Below, piece by piece: positions 32,547 to 39,650 of a stretch of 64,000 nt of DNA. The stretch is from a virus. How positions within the stretch are numbered: position 1 is the stretch's first letter; the number at the start of each line of letters is the position of its first letter. Location: the IMG/VR virus record IMGVR_UViG_3300036781_000418, positions 1 to 64,000 of that record. One strand, given 5' to 3'. The notes beneath the pieces are model-generated. The model ran no database searches and was not told where the DNA came from. It saw nothing but the letters and a program-made list of their open reading frames with translations. A program made the translations under genes and the position numbers.

Positions 32547-33329
32547 ATGAAGCTTACCTCAACACAGATTGGCCATCTTCGAACGGCCCTGACGGCGGCT
32601 AAGACGGCCAACGTCTCGCAAGTCGCGTTGTACGCCAACATGATCCGCGGCGTCTCGGACACGGAGAACTCGATCATCTTCTCCAAGCTCGACCTAGGGC
32701 TGGCTATGGATGTCCAAGTTGGCATCGGCAACGTCGACACCCTCGTCAAGCGGCTCATGATCTTCGGTGACGCTGGCCTGACGTTGGAGGGTGAAGTCGG
32801 CGCCGACAACCAGACCATCAAGCGTCTCTCGATCAAGGCGCCAAACGGCAAGACCGAGTTCCGTTGCAGCTCGATTAAGCACATCAAGCACCCCAAGAAC
32901 ACGCCAGATGACCTGGACAACATCACCCTTGCCCGTGACACGAAGGTCGCGACGCTCGTCTTGACGTTGGAGGAGCTCCAACAGCTTTCACGTGGGGCGA
33001 AGACCCTTGGCACCGAGGCGATCACCATCCAGCTCAAGGCAGACGGTGGCGTCAAGGCGGAGTGCTACGACACCGACAACAACGTCTTCACGATCACGCT
33101 AAAGAACCCATGCGTGTTCGAAGATGATGAGTTCTCGGTTGTACATAGCTATGCAGCGGGATCAAGTGGTGTACTCCTGACCCTCATGGAGAACATGGCG
33201 CGTGAGCGTCAAGGTGAGGAGCTGATCGAGTTCCCGCTGTATAGCAACGGCATGATTGGTTGCCGTGTAAACGGTCACTTCATCTTGGCGGCCAAACGAG
33301 CCGACCGTGACGAAGGCGACGACGAATAA
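32547..33329 (+). CDS. 45: Sliding clamp (gp45-like)
   Basis: 260 residues against 228 in T4. Starts 'MKLTSTQIGHLRTAL' and has the two-domain beta/alpha clamp pattern, including 'LVLTLEELQQLSRGAKTLGT' comparable to the T4 'AEDLQQLLRVSRGL' helix. It follows the polymerase gene, as replication genes cluster. In T4 the clamp also activates late promoters, which fits the late boxes here. No Shine-Dalgarno; see leaderless note. Its C-terminus is an acidic extension. Assigned by pattern and place. Confidence 0.75.
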   Translation: MKLTSTQIGHLRTALTAAKTANVSQVALYANMIRGVSDTENSIIFSKLDLGLAMDVQVGIGNVDTLVKRLMIFGDAGLTLEGEVGADNQTIKRLSIKAPNGKTEFRCSSIKHIKHPKNTPDDLDNITLARDTKVATLVLTLEELQQLSRGAKTLGTEAITIQLKADGGVKAECYDTDNNVFTITLKNPCVFEDDEFSVVHSYAAGSSGVLLTLMENMARERQGEELIEFPLYSNGMIGCRVNGHFILAAKRADRDEGDDE

Positions 33330-33337
33330 GGATTGAT

Positions 33338-33706
33338 ATGCATAACGAAGACTTTGAAAAGAACCGCATCGAATACGTGATGCTGATTGAAAACCAGCTG
33401 CGCCACGCGAAGCATGAGCTCGCGATCGCCAAGGCCGCGGTCACCGCGTGGGAACCGAAGTTCTCCACCGAGATGAACATTGGCAGCGACTCCACCAAGG
33501 TGTCCCTTACCTTCGGTGGCAAGGTCGCCGCGTTCTCGGTGAACGACGCTTGGCTCAACGCAACCTCTGCCACCGACGCCTGCGTCGACGTCGTCGACAA
33601 GCTCGTTGAGGCGATCGTGGCCGAGAAGCTGCGTGAGCTGCTCCGCCCGCAGCTTGAACACGTCAAGGCCAACATTCAGGTGCGGGCCGCATCAGGGAAG
33701 TGGTAA
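33338..33706 (+). CDS. Hypothetical protein in replication operon
   Basis: 122 residues, helix-strand-helix in pattern with long amphipathic helices at both ends; no motif recognised. It lies 8 bases after the clamp and overlaps the next start by one base. Could be a replication accessory protein, by place only. Confidence 0.65.
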   Translation: MHNEDFEKNRIEYVMLIENQLRHAKHELAIAKAAVTAWEPKFSTEMNIGSDSTKVSLTFGGKVAAFSVNDAWLNATSATDACVDVVDKLVEAIVAEKLRELLRPQLEHVKANIQVRAASGKW

Positions 33707-34017
33707 TGTTTGAGAAGCTCATCCGTAAGCTCTTCACCTCTCAGCAGGAGAAGTCCAAGGAACCTTGGGCCTCCTTTGAGATCAGCAACGTCGACAAGAG
33801 TGGACGAGCTCAAGTGTCCTTCGCCTGGAATCAGGCCTTCCTCACGTACATCCACGCACAGGGCGTGCAAGCTGAGACCGATGAGGAGAGCGTCCAGCTC
33901 TTCTTCATGATGGCCCGCATGTCTCCTGAGGAACAGGCCATGTTGGGTGGTGACGAGCCGGTCCAGTCGGCCGCGCACCCTAACTTGAGCCAGCCAGTTA
34001 ACCGTTTTTACTCGTAA
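33706..34017 (+). CDS. Small hypothetical protein in replication operon
   Basis: 103 residues from ATG 33706, overlapping the previous stop (TAATG). 'FEKLIRKLFTSQQEK' is a basic amphipathic helix; the rest is mixed. Six bases separate it from the nuclease gene. Unknown family. Confidence 0.6.
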   Translation: MFEKLIRKLFTSQQEKSKEPWASFEISNVDKSGRAQVSFAWNQAFLTYIHAQGVQAETDEESVQLFFMMARMSPEEQAMLGGDEPVQSAAHPNLSQPVNRFYS

Positions 34018-34023
34018 GATCAA

Positions 34024-35070
34024 ATGACCAAACGCCTTGTAGTTGATTGCGCAAACATGTTTTGGAGGGCAGTCGCCGCCCAACAGCGGTACGGCTCTCC
34101 AGACGCCAAGGAAAGCGCCGGTTTCGGTCTCCACATGTCGCTGATGTCGCTGCGCAAGCAGTGGAACGCCATCAAGCCTGACAAGATGGCCATCGTCTTC
34201 GAAGGCAAGGCTAACTGGCGGAAAGACTACACGCGCTCTGAGGCCTGCGTTTCCAAGCGCCTCTACAAGGGCAACCGAGTCGCTGATCCGTCCATGGCGA
34301 TTCTTGGTGAGGTGATCAGGTCGTTTGAGGAGCTGGCACGGCTGCACTCCAACATCACCTGCCTCTCACACATGAAGCTTGAAGGCGATGATCTGATTGC
34401 CGGCTACGCCCAACACTTCAGCAAGCTGGGTGATGAGGTCACCATCCTCTCAGGTGACAAGGACTTCGTCCAGCTGTTGGACAATCCACTCATTAGCTTG
34501 GTCAACCCAGAAGATGGCAAGAAGCGCACGCTCCTTGACGTCTGTGGTGTTGAGACCCCAGGGTACTTCATCTTTGAGAAGTGCTTCCGCGGCGACGCTG
34601 GTGACAACGTGCTGACGGCTTACCCACGCGCCGCCTCCAAGAAAATGAAGAAGGCGTTCGGGGTCGACAGTCCAGCCGACAGCTTCGAGCTCTCCAACCT
34701 CATGGCCCACACGTGGACGTTGCGTGACAAGGACACGGGCGACGACCGTGAAATGAAGACCAACGAGATGTTCGCCGAGAACAAGCTGCTGATGGACCTC
34801 ACAGCTCAGCCACCTGAGATTCGTGAGCTGATCACGCAGACGATCGTGGAGGAGAGCGAGAAGACGGGCAAGTTCAACTACTTCCACTTCTCCAAGTTCC
34901 TCGGCCAATACGACCTGAAGCAGATCAGCGAACGCAGTCAAGACTTCGTGGAGATGCTGTCAGGTCGTCACCCAGCCTCAGTTGAACGCAACCGTCAACC
35001 CGCCGCTCAAAGCGGCACGGTGGCCGCCGCTATCCAGAAGATCAACCAAAGCCGTGGGTTTGACCTGTGA
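34024..35070 (+). CDS. rnh: 5'-3' exonuclease / RNase H (T4 Rnh-like flap nuclease)
   Basis: 348 residues (T4 RNase H is 305). Acidic metal-binding motifs of the FEN superfamily are present: 'VVDCANMFWRA' (Asp 8), 'KLEGDDLIAGYA' (about 119-127), 'ILSGDKDFVQLL' (about 141-152) and 'RGDAGDNV' (about 190-196). Removes RNA primers and flaps from lagging strands. The C-terminal 'QSRGFDL' could be a clamp-binding tail. Overlaps the next start by GTGA. Confidence 0.92.
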   Translation: MTKRLVVDCANMFWRAVAAQQRYGSPDAKESAGFGLHMSLMSLRKQWNAIKPDKMAIVFEGKANWRKDYTRSEACVSKRLYKGNRVADPSMAILGEVIRSFEELARLHSNITCLSHMKLEGDDLIAGYAQHFSKLGDEVTILSGDKDFVQLLDNPLISLVNPEDGKKRTLLDVCGVETPGYFIFEKCFRGDAGDNVLTAYPRAASKKMKKAFGVDSPADSFELSNLMAHTWTLRDKDTGDDREMKTNEMFAENKLLMDLTAQPPEIRELITQTIVEESEKTGKFNYFHFSKFLGQYDLKQISERSQDFVEMLSGRHPASVERNRQPAAQSGTVAAAIQKINQSRGFDL

Positions 35071-35306
35071 AGCTGCTGAAAGCTGAGACCATCTTCGACA
35101 ACGATACGTTTGAACCGCGCCACCGACTGACGGTGGAAGTTAGTCAGACGTTCATCGACGATGTGCAGTTGTACGAAGGACTGCGGACCGACATAGCCCA
35201 GGTGATTGGACTTCGGTTTATGGAGCTAATCGATCAGCTGATAACGGCCAACGCTGCGCTTTCTAAACTGAACCCTTCGGTGCAGCTTGGCGAAGCGCAG
35301 CCTTAG
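35067..35306 (+). CDS. Small hypothetical protein
   Basis: 79 residues from GTG 35067, coupled to the nuclease gene. Beta strands then a helix ('VIGLRFMELIDQLITANAAL'); no motif. Its 3' end overlaps the convergent gene on the minus strand by 44 bases, an unusual arrangement in this window. Confidence 0.55.
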   Translation: MKLLKAETIFDNDTFEPRHRLTVEVSQTFIDDVQLYEGLRTDIAQVIGLRFMELIDQLITANAALSKLNPSVQLGEAQP

Positions 35307-35793
35307 TCGCCCTAGCCTTCATCTCAGGCACCTTGTCGTCGAGGAACTTAGCGACCTCGACGGCGTCGATGATCCGAACCTTAGTTGGCTTGGAGACGCC
35401 GTTAGCGTAGAAGATGTTCCAACCACCCTGCCTAAACTCCATCTCAACGCTGACCCTTACGGCCTCCGCTTTTGGTACGTCCCAGAACGCGAAGATGTGG
35501 TGTGACGCATAGCTGGTCTTAAGGGCCTGGCCATTGTCCACGGTCAAGCCAAGCTTTTCCAGCTTCTTCATGAACAGGTGCTGGTCAACGTCCAGGTCTT
35601 CTGGCTCATGGGCGCCGGTAACTCGGCTTACGACGCCGTCAATCTGTGCGGCTGATAGAATGTCCGACAAGATATCGGCCAACTTGTCCTGTACTTGCTT
35701 AGGATCGTCCACCTGGGCGAAGGCGTCGTGTAGGGCCTTAAGCTTGTTAGTTTTGCTGTCGACTGAGGCCTCGAAAAGGTGCTGGATATGCAT
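35263..35793 (-). CDS. LFE-motif late protein (minus strand)
   Basis: 176 residues from ATG 35793; the frame extends to 35880 but through the late promoter. It starts 'MHIQHLFEASVDSK', matching the LFE tag of the 11-13.7 kb array, and its C-terminal part ('GGWNIFYANGVSKPTKVRII' plus a closing helix) loosely follows the array domain. A CATAAATA late box lies 23 bases upstream. Candidate internal head protein; activity unknown. Confidence 0.7.
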   Translation of the reverse strand: MHIQHLFEASVDSKTNKLKALHDAFAQVDDPKQVQDKLADILSDILSAAQIDGVVSRVTGAHEPEDLDVDQHLFMKKLEKLGLTVDNGQALKTSYASHHIFAFWDVPKAEAVRVSVEMEFRQGGWNIFYANGVSKPTKVRIIDAVEVAKFLDDKVPEMKARATKAALRQAAPKGSV

Positions 35794-35816
35794 GGATCGG
35801 CGTCCGGTAGTTTCTC

Positions 35817-35823
35817 TATTTAT
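35817..35823 (-). promoter_or_regulatory. Late promoter box (minus strand)
   Basis: ATAAATA on the minus strand, closest in the window to the T4 consensus together with 44167-44173; 23 bases before ATG 35793. Confidence 0.75.
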
Positions 35824-35834
35824 GGCCGGCCTCG

Positions 35835-35841
35835 CTAAATA
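35835..35841 (+). promoter_or_regulatory. Late promoter box
   Basis: CTAAATA divergent from the minus-strand box 12 bases away; the gene it would serve starts at 35931, giving a 90-base leader. Confidence 0.6.
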
Positions 35842-35930
35842 AGCCATGACCGCAAGGTCTAGCAAAGGGTTCGGCTCCATCTTCTTGGCGCTGGTAAATC
35901 GTTCACGATGTCCCGCTAAAGGAGAGAAAC

Positions 35931-36356
35931 ATGGCTACAATTGAAAAGCGCGCTACGTCCCTGAACCACGTGTTCCTGATCGACTGGCATGACGACGGCA
36001 TCCTACGCGAAATCATCGTCGTGATGGAGGATAAGGTCGGTGCAATCTACGGCATCGAAGTTAACCGCCTTCACCCAATCGACAAGGGTCGCCTCAAGAA
36101 GGTGATCACGTCCATCCACTCGGACAAGTACTCGCTGTGGCAGCTGCTCGCCGACTCACGTCTGCCTAACGGCATGAACGCCCTTGACTTCTTCCACGCT
36201 AACTACGTGAAGGTCAAGCGTCCTCGTGGCTCGATCGGTGCAATGTCCATGGGTGGCACGATGGCTGATATTCAGATCACCAACGAGTCCGACAAGGTTA
36301 TCGGCTCAGGCTTCACCTCAGGTGTGGCTACGGCGGCTGAACCTACGTCGATGTAA
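35931..36356 (+). CDS. Late protein, unknown function
   Basis: 141 residues. Residues 1-100 are alpha/beta ('HVFLIDWHDDGILREIIVVM', 'LWQLLADSRLPNGMNALDFF'); the rest is a Gly/Ser/Ala-rich flexible tail. AAAGGAGAG precedes the start. It is flanked by a late promoter and a strong terminator, so it is a single-gene unit, possibly an abundant virion protein. Confidence 0.7.
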   Translation: MATIEKRATSLNHVFLIDWHDDGILREIIVVMEDKVGAIYGIEVNRLHPIDKGRLKKVITSIHSDKYSLWQLLADSRLPNGMNALDFFHANYVKVKRPRGSIGAMSMGGTMADIQITNESDKVIGSGFTSGVATAAEPTSM

Positions 36357-36376
36357 CCTGCGACCTGGTAGTACGG

Positions 36377-36401
36377 AGAGGTTCTTCGGAACCTCTTTTT
36401 G
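36377..36401 (+). terminator. Terminator with TTCG loop
   Basis: AGAGGTTC, loop TTCG, GAACCTCT (36377-36396), then TTTT. Confidence 0.88.
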
Positions 36402-36414
36402 GCCTCTGCTGTGT

Positions 36415-36420
36415 TACTAT
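36415..36420 (+). promoter_or_regulatory. Early -10 box
   Basis: TACTAT 23 bases before the start at 36444; GAGGAG is the ribosome site. Confidence 0.45.
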
Positions 36421-36443
36421 TTTTGAACTGAGAGGAGCACAGC

Positions 36444-36746
36444 ATGGATGAAGAAGTTTACAAGGTCTCCATTGTCGGTGACCTGCCTGAGATCGTCAAG
36501 GGAGTTACCGTCGAGATTGACGACGAACTGCCACGACACACGACCACGTTTGCGTGCCTCTGTGGCGGCGACAACGTGATTGAAGCACCGAGCACGCCCG
36601 ACGAAATCAATGGTCAGCTCAACTGCAACCGCGACTACGCGTGCTGCTGCGTTGCCTTCACCTGTCCTAAGTGCGGGCTTCGTTATGCCGGCAGTCAGGC
36701 CGCTCCAGAGTACATCCCAGACTATGAGCTGGACTCTGAAGATTAA
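36444..36746 (+). CDS. Cysteine-rich zinc-ribbon-like protein
   Basis: 100 residues with Cys 38, 40, 61, 67-69, 74 and 77 ('CLCGG', 'YACCCVAFTCPKCGLRY'), enough for one or two zinc sites. The N-terminal 35 residues are beta and acidic. Probably a small nucleic-acid-binding or protein-interaction module; no family fixed. Own early promoter and GAGGAG site. Confidence 0.65.
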   Translation: MDEEVYKVSIVGDLPEIVKGVTVEIDDELPRHTTTFACLCGGDNVIEAPSTPDEINGQLNCNRDYACCCVAFTCPKCGLRYAGSQAAPEYIPDYELDSED

Positions 36747-36790
36747 ACCAGTTGGCCGATGGTCAACGTCAGAGGTGCTCACGCACCCTT

Positions 36791-36819
36791 CATGATCAAC
36801 CACAAAAGGAGTCATCATG
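36791..36819 (+). promoter_or_regulatory. Start-codon dyad before endolysin
   Basis: CATGAT (36791-36796) and ATCATG (36814-36819) are perfect inverses; the right arm contains the endolysin ATG and the 17-base loop holds AAAGGAG. Six pairs only, so of modest stability. Confidence 0.4.
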
Positions 36820-37449
36820 CGGCGCATCCTACTTGCGTTGACGGTCGTTCTGTCCTCGTCAGCTTTCCTAATCAACTACGCCTTCTCGGAGATGCCTCAG
36901 GCCAAGGGCACGGTCGTCATCGGCGAGAAGCCCACCTACATCAAAGGCAACCAAGCGGTCACCCTCCTGCCGACCGACCTCAACATGAGCCAGGCCCAGC
37001 TCCTCAGCAAGGCCTATGAGATCGCGAAGGCCGACGGCCACAAGGATCCAGAGCTCGTGCAGGGCATTATCCTTCAGGAGTCTGAGGCGGGTCGGGCCAC
37101 GGCCTACCGCGTTGCAGGCTCGAAGTCGGAGCCGTACTACGGCGTCGGTCAAGTGAAGCTGGACGCGACGCGTGACGTCATGTCGGCCTACCCAGCCATG
37201 TGGACGAAGTACCGCTTCCAAACGAAGACGGACGATGAGCTCAAGGCCTACTTGATCTTGAACAACGTCTTCAACATGGAGGTGACGTCCAAGTACCTCC
37301 GCATCTTGGAAGTTCGCTACGGCCTCTCTGGTCGCGACCTGCTGAACGCCTACCAGAAGGGGCCAGGTGGCTACAAGGAAGTTGACCCTGATGAGTACCA
37401 CTACGCCCGTGGGGTTGAGGACAAGCTGGCAAGGATGAAGCGTCGATGA
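36817..37449 (+). CDS. Lytic transglycosylase endolysin with signal sequence
   Basis: 210 residues. Residues 1-24 are a signal peptide or signal-anchor ('MRRILLALTVVLSSSAFLIN'). The SLT/lysozyme-like fold shows 'GIILQESEAG' with the catalytic Glu near 87, 'YYGVGQVKLDATRDVM' (GxxQ) and 'NAYQKGPGGYK' (the AYNxG position). It cleaves peptidoglycan after export through Sec, so lysis may not need a large-hole holin. AAAGGAG lies before the start. The spanin genes are far away at 53.5-54.2 kb. Confidence 0.85.
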   Translation: MRRILLALTVVLSSSAFLINYAFSEMPQAKGTVVIGEKPTYIKGNQAVTLLPTDLNMSQAQLLSKAYEIAKADGHKDPELVQGIILQESEAGRATAYRVAGSKSEPYYGVGQVKLDATRDVMSAYPAMWTKYRFQTKTDDELKAYLILNNVFNMEVTSKYLRILEVRYGLSGRDLLNAYQKGPGGYKEVDPDEYHYARGVEDKLARMKRR

Positions 37450-37988
37450 TGAAGAATATCGTGCTACCGCAGATCAAACGCGTCGTGCCATCCACCGTGG
37501 TGATGACGAACGTTGGTGTGCAACCAATGTCGGCACCAAGTGGGATACTACCAATGCTTAGGTACAATTTCACTCCCAACGTTGTCACTGTTGACATTGC
37601 GCGACCAACTATCATGTTGATCACGCATGACCAGTATATGGAGTTAAGATGTAAGAATAGCGTCGTTGACACTTGCGTAGCTCGCTCATGGCCAGTTGAC
37701 GCAATTATGGCATGGCTCCAGTCAAACATCGATCCAGAAGGCTCAATCATCATCCATGTCAATCAGCTTAGCTTGATTGTCTCATCTGGTATTTGGTCTG
37801 GTATACTAAAAGGGCGGGCTTACTTGTATAGCCTAGGGCAAGATAAAGGATTGTCCTTTCACTTTAACGGCATGATCGCTTTGGTTGGGTTAGATGAACT
37901 TACGCCTGTTAAACAGCGGGCCGCATTCTCGCGACTTCGGTTGATCGCGCCCAAGACGCAAATCATCCCCGGCAAGTACAAGCTCTAA
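37446..37988 (+). CDS. Orphan protein with T4-type capsid 'VGVQPM' motif
   Basis: 180 residues. 'NIVLPQIKRVVPSTVVMTN' then 'VGVQPMSAPSGI' near residues 22-36 closely follows the conserved N-terminal segment of T4-type major capsid proteins ('LP.I.RV.P...A...VGVQPM.GP.G.'). The rest is not like gp23 and is far too short for a capsid protein. DNA is clearly more AT-rich than its neighbours, with rare codons such as ATA and TTA. The start overlaps the endolysin stop. Possibly a captured fragment or capsid-interacting decoy; function unknown. Confidence 0.6.
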   Translation: MMKNIVLPQIKRVVPSTVVMTNVGVQPMSAPSGILPMLRYNFTPNVVTVDIARPTIMLITHDQYMELRCKNSVVDTCVARSWPVDAIMAWLQSNIDPEGSIIIHVNQLSLIVSSGIWSGILKGRAYLYSLGQDKGLSFHFNGMIALVGLDELTPVKQRAAFSRLRLIAPKTQIIPGKYKL

Positions 37989-37998
37989 GCACCGCTAC

Positions 37999-38020
37999 GG
38001 CGACACGAGAGGCCACCGGC
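37999..38020 (+). repeat. GGCGACACGAGAGG repeat, variant copy
   Basis: Begins like 20994-21016, with TAAGCACC before it, but its right half is GGCCACCGG and merges into a terminator stem. Confidence 0.65.
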
Positions 38021-38041
38021 TCATACGGTGGCCTCTCTTCA
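38007..38041 (+). terminator. Strong terminator
   Basis: GAGAGGCCACCG (38007-38018), 7-base loop, CGGTGGCCTCTC (38026-38037), then TTCATTT. Confidence 0.85.
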
Positions 38042-38098
38042 TTTAGCTCTACAACCTAAGCGGCCCACAGCAACTGGGACGCACGTCGTGGCTCGATC

Positions 38099-38134
38099 GT
38101 TACAATCTACCTATCAACTTTAACTTTGGTAGGT
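38099..38134 (+). promoter_or_regulatory. Early promoter with start-site dyad
   Basis: GTTACAAT at 38099-38106, then ACCTATCAA (38109-38117) and TTGGTAGGT (38126-38134), inverse complements with one G-T pair. The right arm includes the ribosome-site bases GTAGGT before ATG 38141. Confidence 0.6.
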
Positions 38135-38140
38135 GCATTG

Positions 38141-38440
38141 ATGAGCTATGAACCGACTGGCTACCAGCCAGGCCGCCCACGATACGGCGAGGTTCGTCCT
38201 GACAGTGATCGTAAGTACGCGGCTCGCGAGCGAGCACGTGAACGTCGCGCCACTGACCCTGAGTACGCCGAGCGCTGTCGCGCCGCGTACCGTCGCTGGT
38301 ACTACAACAATCCAGCTCGGGCCATGGCCATGCAGAAGGCCTGCAAGCTGCGCATGAAGGGCTTCAAGGAGCTGCTTGAGCACCAGAATTACGTGGTCAC
38401 CGACCCTGCTCAGCTGATCATCACCGCGGGCTTTGAGTGA
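38141..38440 (+). CDS. Small basic protein, Arg/Tyr-rich
   Basis: 99 residues from ATG 38141. 'RKYAARERARERRATDPEY' and 'RAAYRRWYYNNPARAMAM' resemble the basic repeats that flank HNH endonuclease or DNA-binding modules in phages, but no HNH catalytic site is present. Likely nucleic-acid binding. It overlaps the primase start (GTGA), so the two are co-translated, hinting at a link with primase. Confidence 0.6.
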   Translation: MSYEPTGYQPGRPRYGEVRPDSDRKYAARERARERRATDPEYAERCRAAYRRWYYNNPARAMAMQKACKLRMKGFKELLEHQNYVVTDPAQLIITAGFE

Positions 38441-39474
38441 TCAAGCAAGTACTTCTCTGGGACCTCATCACCACTCGGATCGGGCTTGGCGCTCGAAAGC
38501 CGAACGGCTGGTACCCATGCCGCTGTCTCATCTGCAACGACTACCAAGAACGCGGTGGTTTTAAGCAGGACGGTGATGAGGTCCGTTGGAAGTGCTTCAA
38601 CTGTGGCTCACGCTTCAAGTACACCGAACATTCTGGCAAGCTCTACTCCGACGCGAAGCAAGTTCTCTACTCCTTTGGAGTCACCAGCAACGAGCTGGAC
38701 GAGGTCCTTGGCTCCACGTTCTTCAACAAGGGCGAGGCCAAGGCGGAGATCAGCGAGGAAACGCTCAAGCCAAAGTTCTCACTGTTCACGCCTGAGATTG
38801 AGCTCCCACCAAGCTCCCACCTGCTAGGCGCGCCCATCAAGGACGAGCTGCAAAACCCGCTGATCGAGTACATGGTGCAGCGCAAGCTTGACCCAATCAA
38901 GCTCAACGCCCACTTCAGCTTGGATCCGAAGTTTCTCGGTCGCATCATCGTGCCATGCTACCGTGACACGAAGGTGATCTTCTGGCAGGCCCGCACGATC
39001 TTCAAGGACGTCAACCCACGGTACCTCTCACCGTCGGTCGTCAAGGAGGCCGTGCTCTGGGGCTACGACAACATCTGGCGTCGGTACGACACACCGCTCT
39101 TCATCACTGAGGGCATCTTCGACGCCCACCACCTAGACGGTGTCGCCCTGCTCGGCTCCGAGTTGACGGCCGCGAAGTTGGAGGTGTTGAACCGCACGAA
39201 GCGTCGGAAGGTGGTCGTGGTCGACCGCAACATGAACGGCAAGAAGCTGGCTGAGGTCGCGCTCACCAACGGTTGGGAGATCACCTTCCCACCTGAAGGC
39301 ACGAGTGACACCAACGACAGCGTGCAGAAGCACGGCCTCGCGTACACTATGTGGACCTTGATGCGGGACATTACGCAACCCACAGGGGTGAAGGACGTCG
39401 ACGGCCTGACGGTACAATCGAAGCTTCAACTCAACATGCAACTCGCACTGGCTAACATTGGCAGATCAAAGTGA
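38437..39474 (+). CDS. 61: DNA primase (gp61-like)
   Basis: 345 residues, almost the length of T4 gp61 (342), from GTG 38437. N-terminal zinc ribbon 'CRCLICN' (Cys 31, 34) with 'KCFNCG' (Cys 53, 56). A TOPRIM core follows: 'LFITEGIFDAHHLDG' with the Glu near residue 225 and 'VVVVDRNMNGKK' near 258, where the second Asp of the usual DxD is Asn, as in some T4-type primases. Makes RNA primers for the helicase encoded next door. Overlaps neighbours at both ends. Confidence 0.88.
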   Translation: MIKQVLLWDLITTRIGLGARKPNGWYPCRCLICNDYQERGGFKQDGDEVRWKCFNCGSRFKYTEHSGKLYSDAKQVLYSFGVTSNELDEVLGSTFFNKGEAKAEISEETLKPKFSLFTPEIELPPSSHLLGAPIKDELQNPLIEYMVQRKLDPIKLNAHFSLDPKFLGRIIVPCYRDTKVIFWQARTIFKDVNPRYLSPSVVKEAVLWGYDNIWRRYDTPLFITEGIFDAHHLDGVALLGSELTAAKLEVLNRTKRRKVVVVDRNMNGKKLAEVALTNGWEITFPPEGTSDTNDSVQKHGLAYTMWTLMRDITQPTGVKDVDGLTVQSKLQLNMQLALANIGRSK

Positions 39475-39650
39475 AGACCTACTACTCAGCCACCATCACG
39501 ATCGAGCTGCCCACCAGCCTGCAAAGCTACGAGGAGGCACACCAGCTGGCCGTCCTCTGTAAGGAGGCGCTTGATCACGCCATCAACGGAGGTGGGGAGT
39601 TTGCCCTCAGCCTCGGTGAAATCACGGAGCACCATGACAACTCTAATTGA
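39471..39650 (+). CDS. Small protein between primase and helicase
   Basis: 59 residues from GTG 39471 overlapping the primase stop: 'MKTYYSATITIELPTSLQSY' then a helix and a short strand. It ends 17 bases inside the helicase gene. The tight overlap at both ends argues that it is real. Function unknown; it may assist the primosome. Confidence 0.55.
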   Translation: MKTYYSATITIELPTSLQSYEEAHQLAVLCKEALDHAINGGGEFALSLGEITEHHDNSN

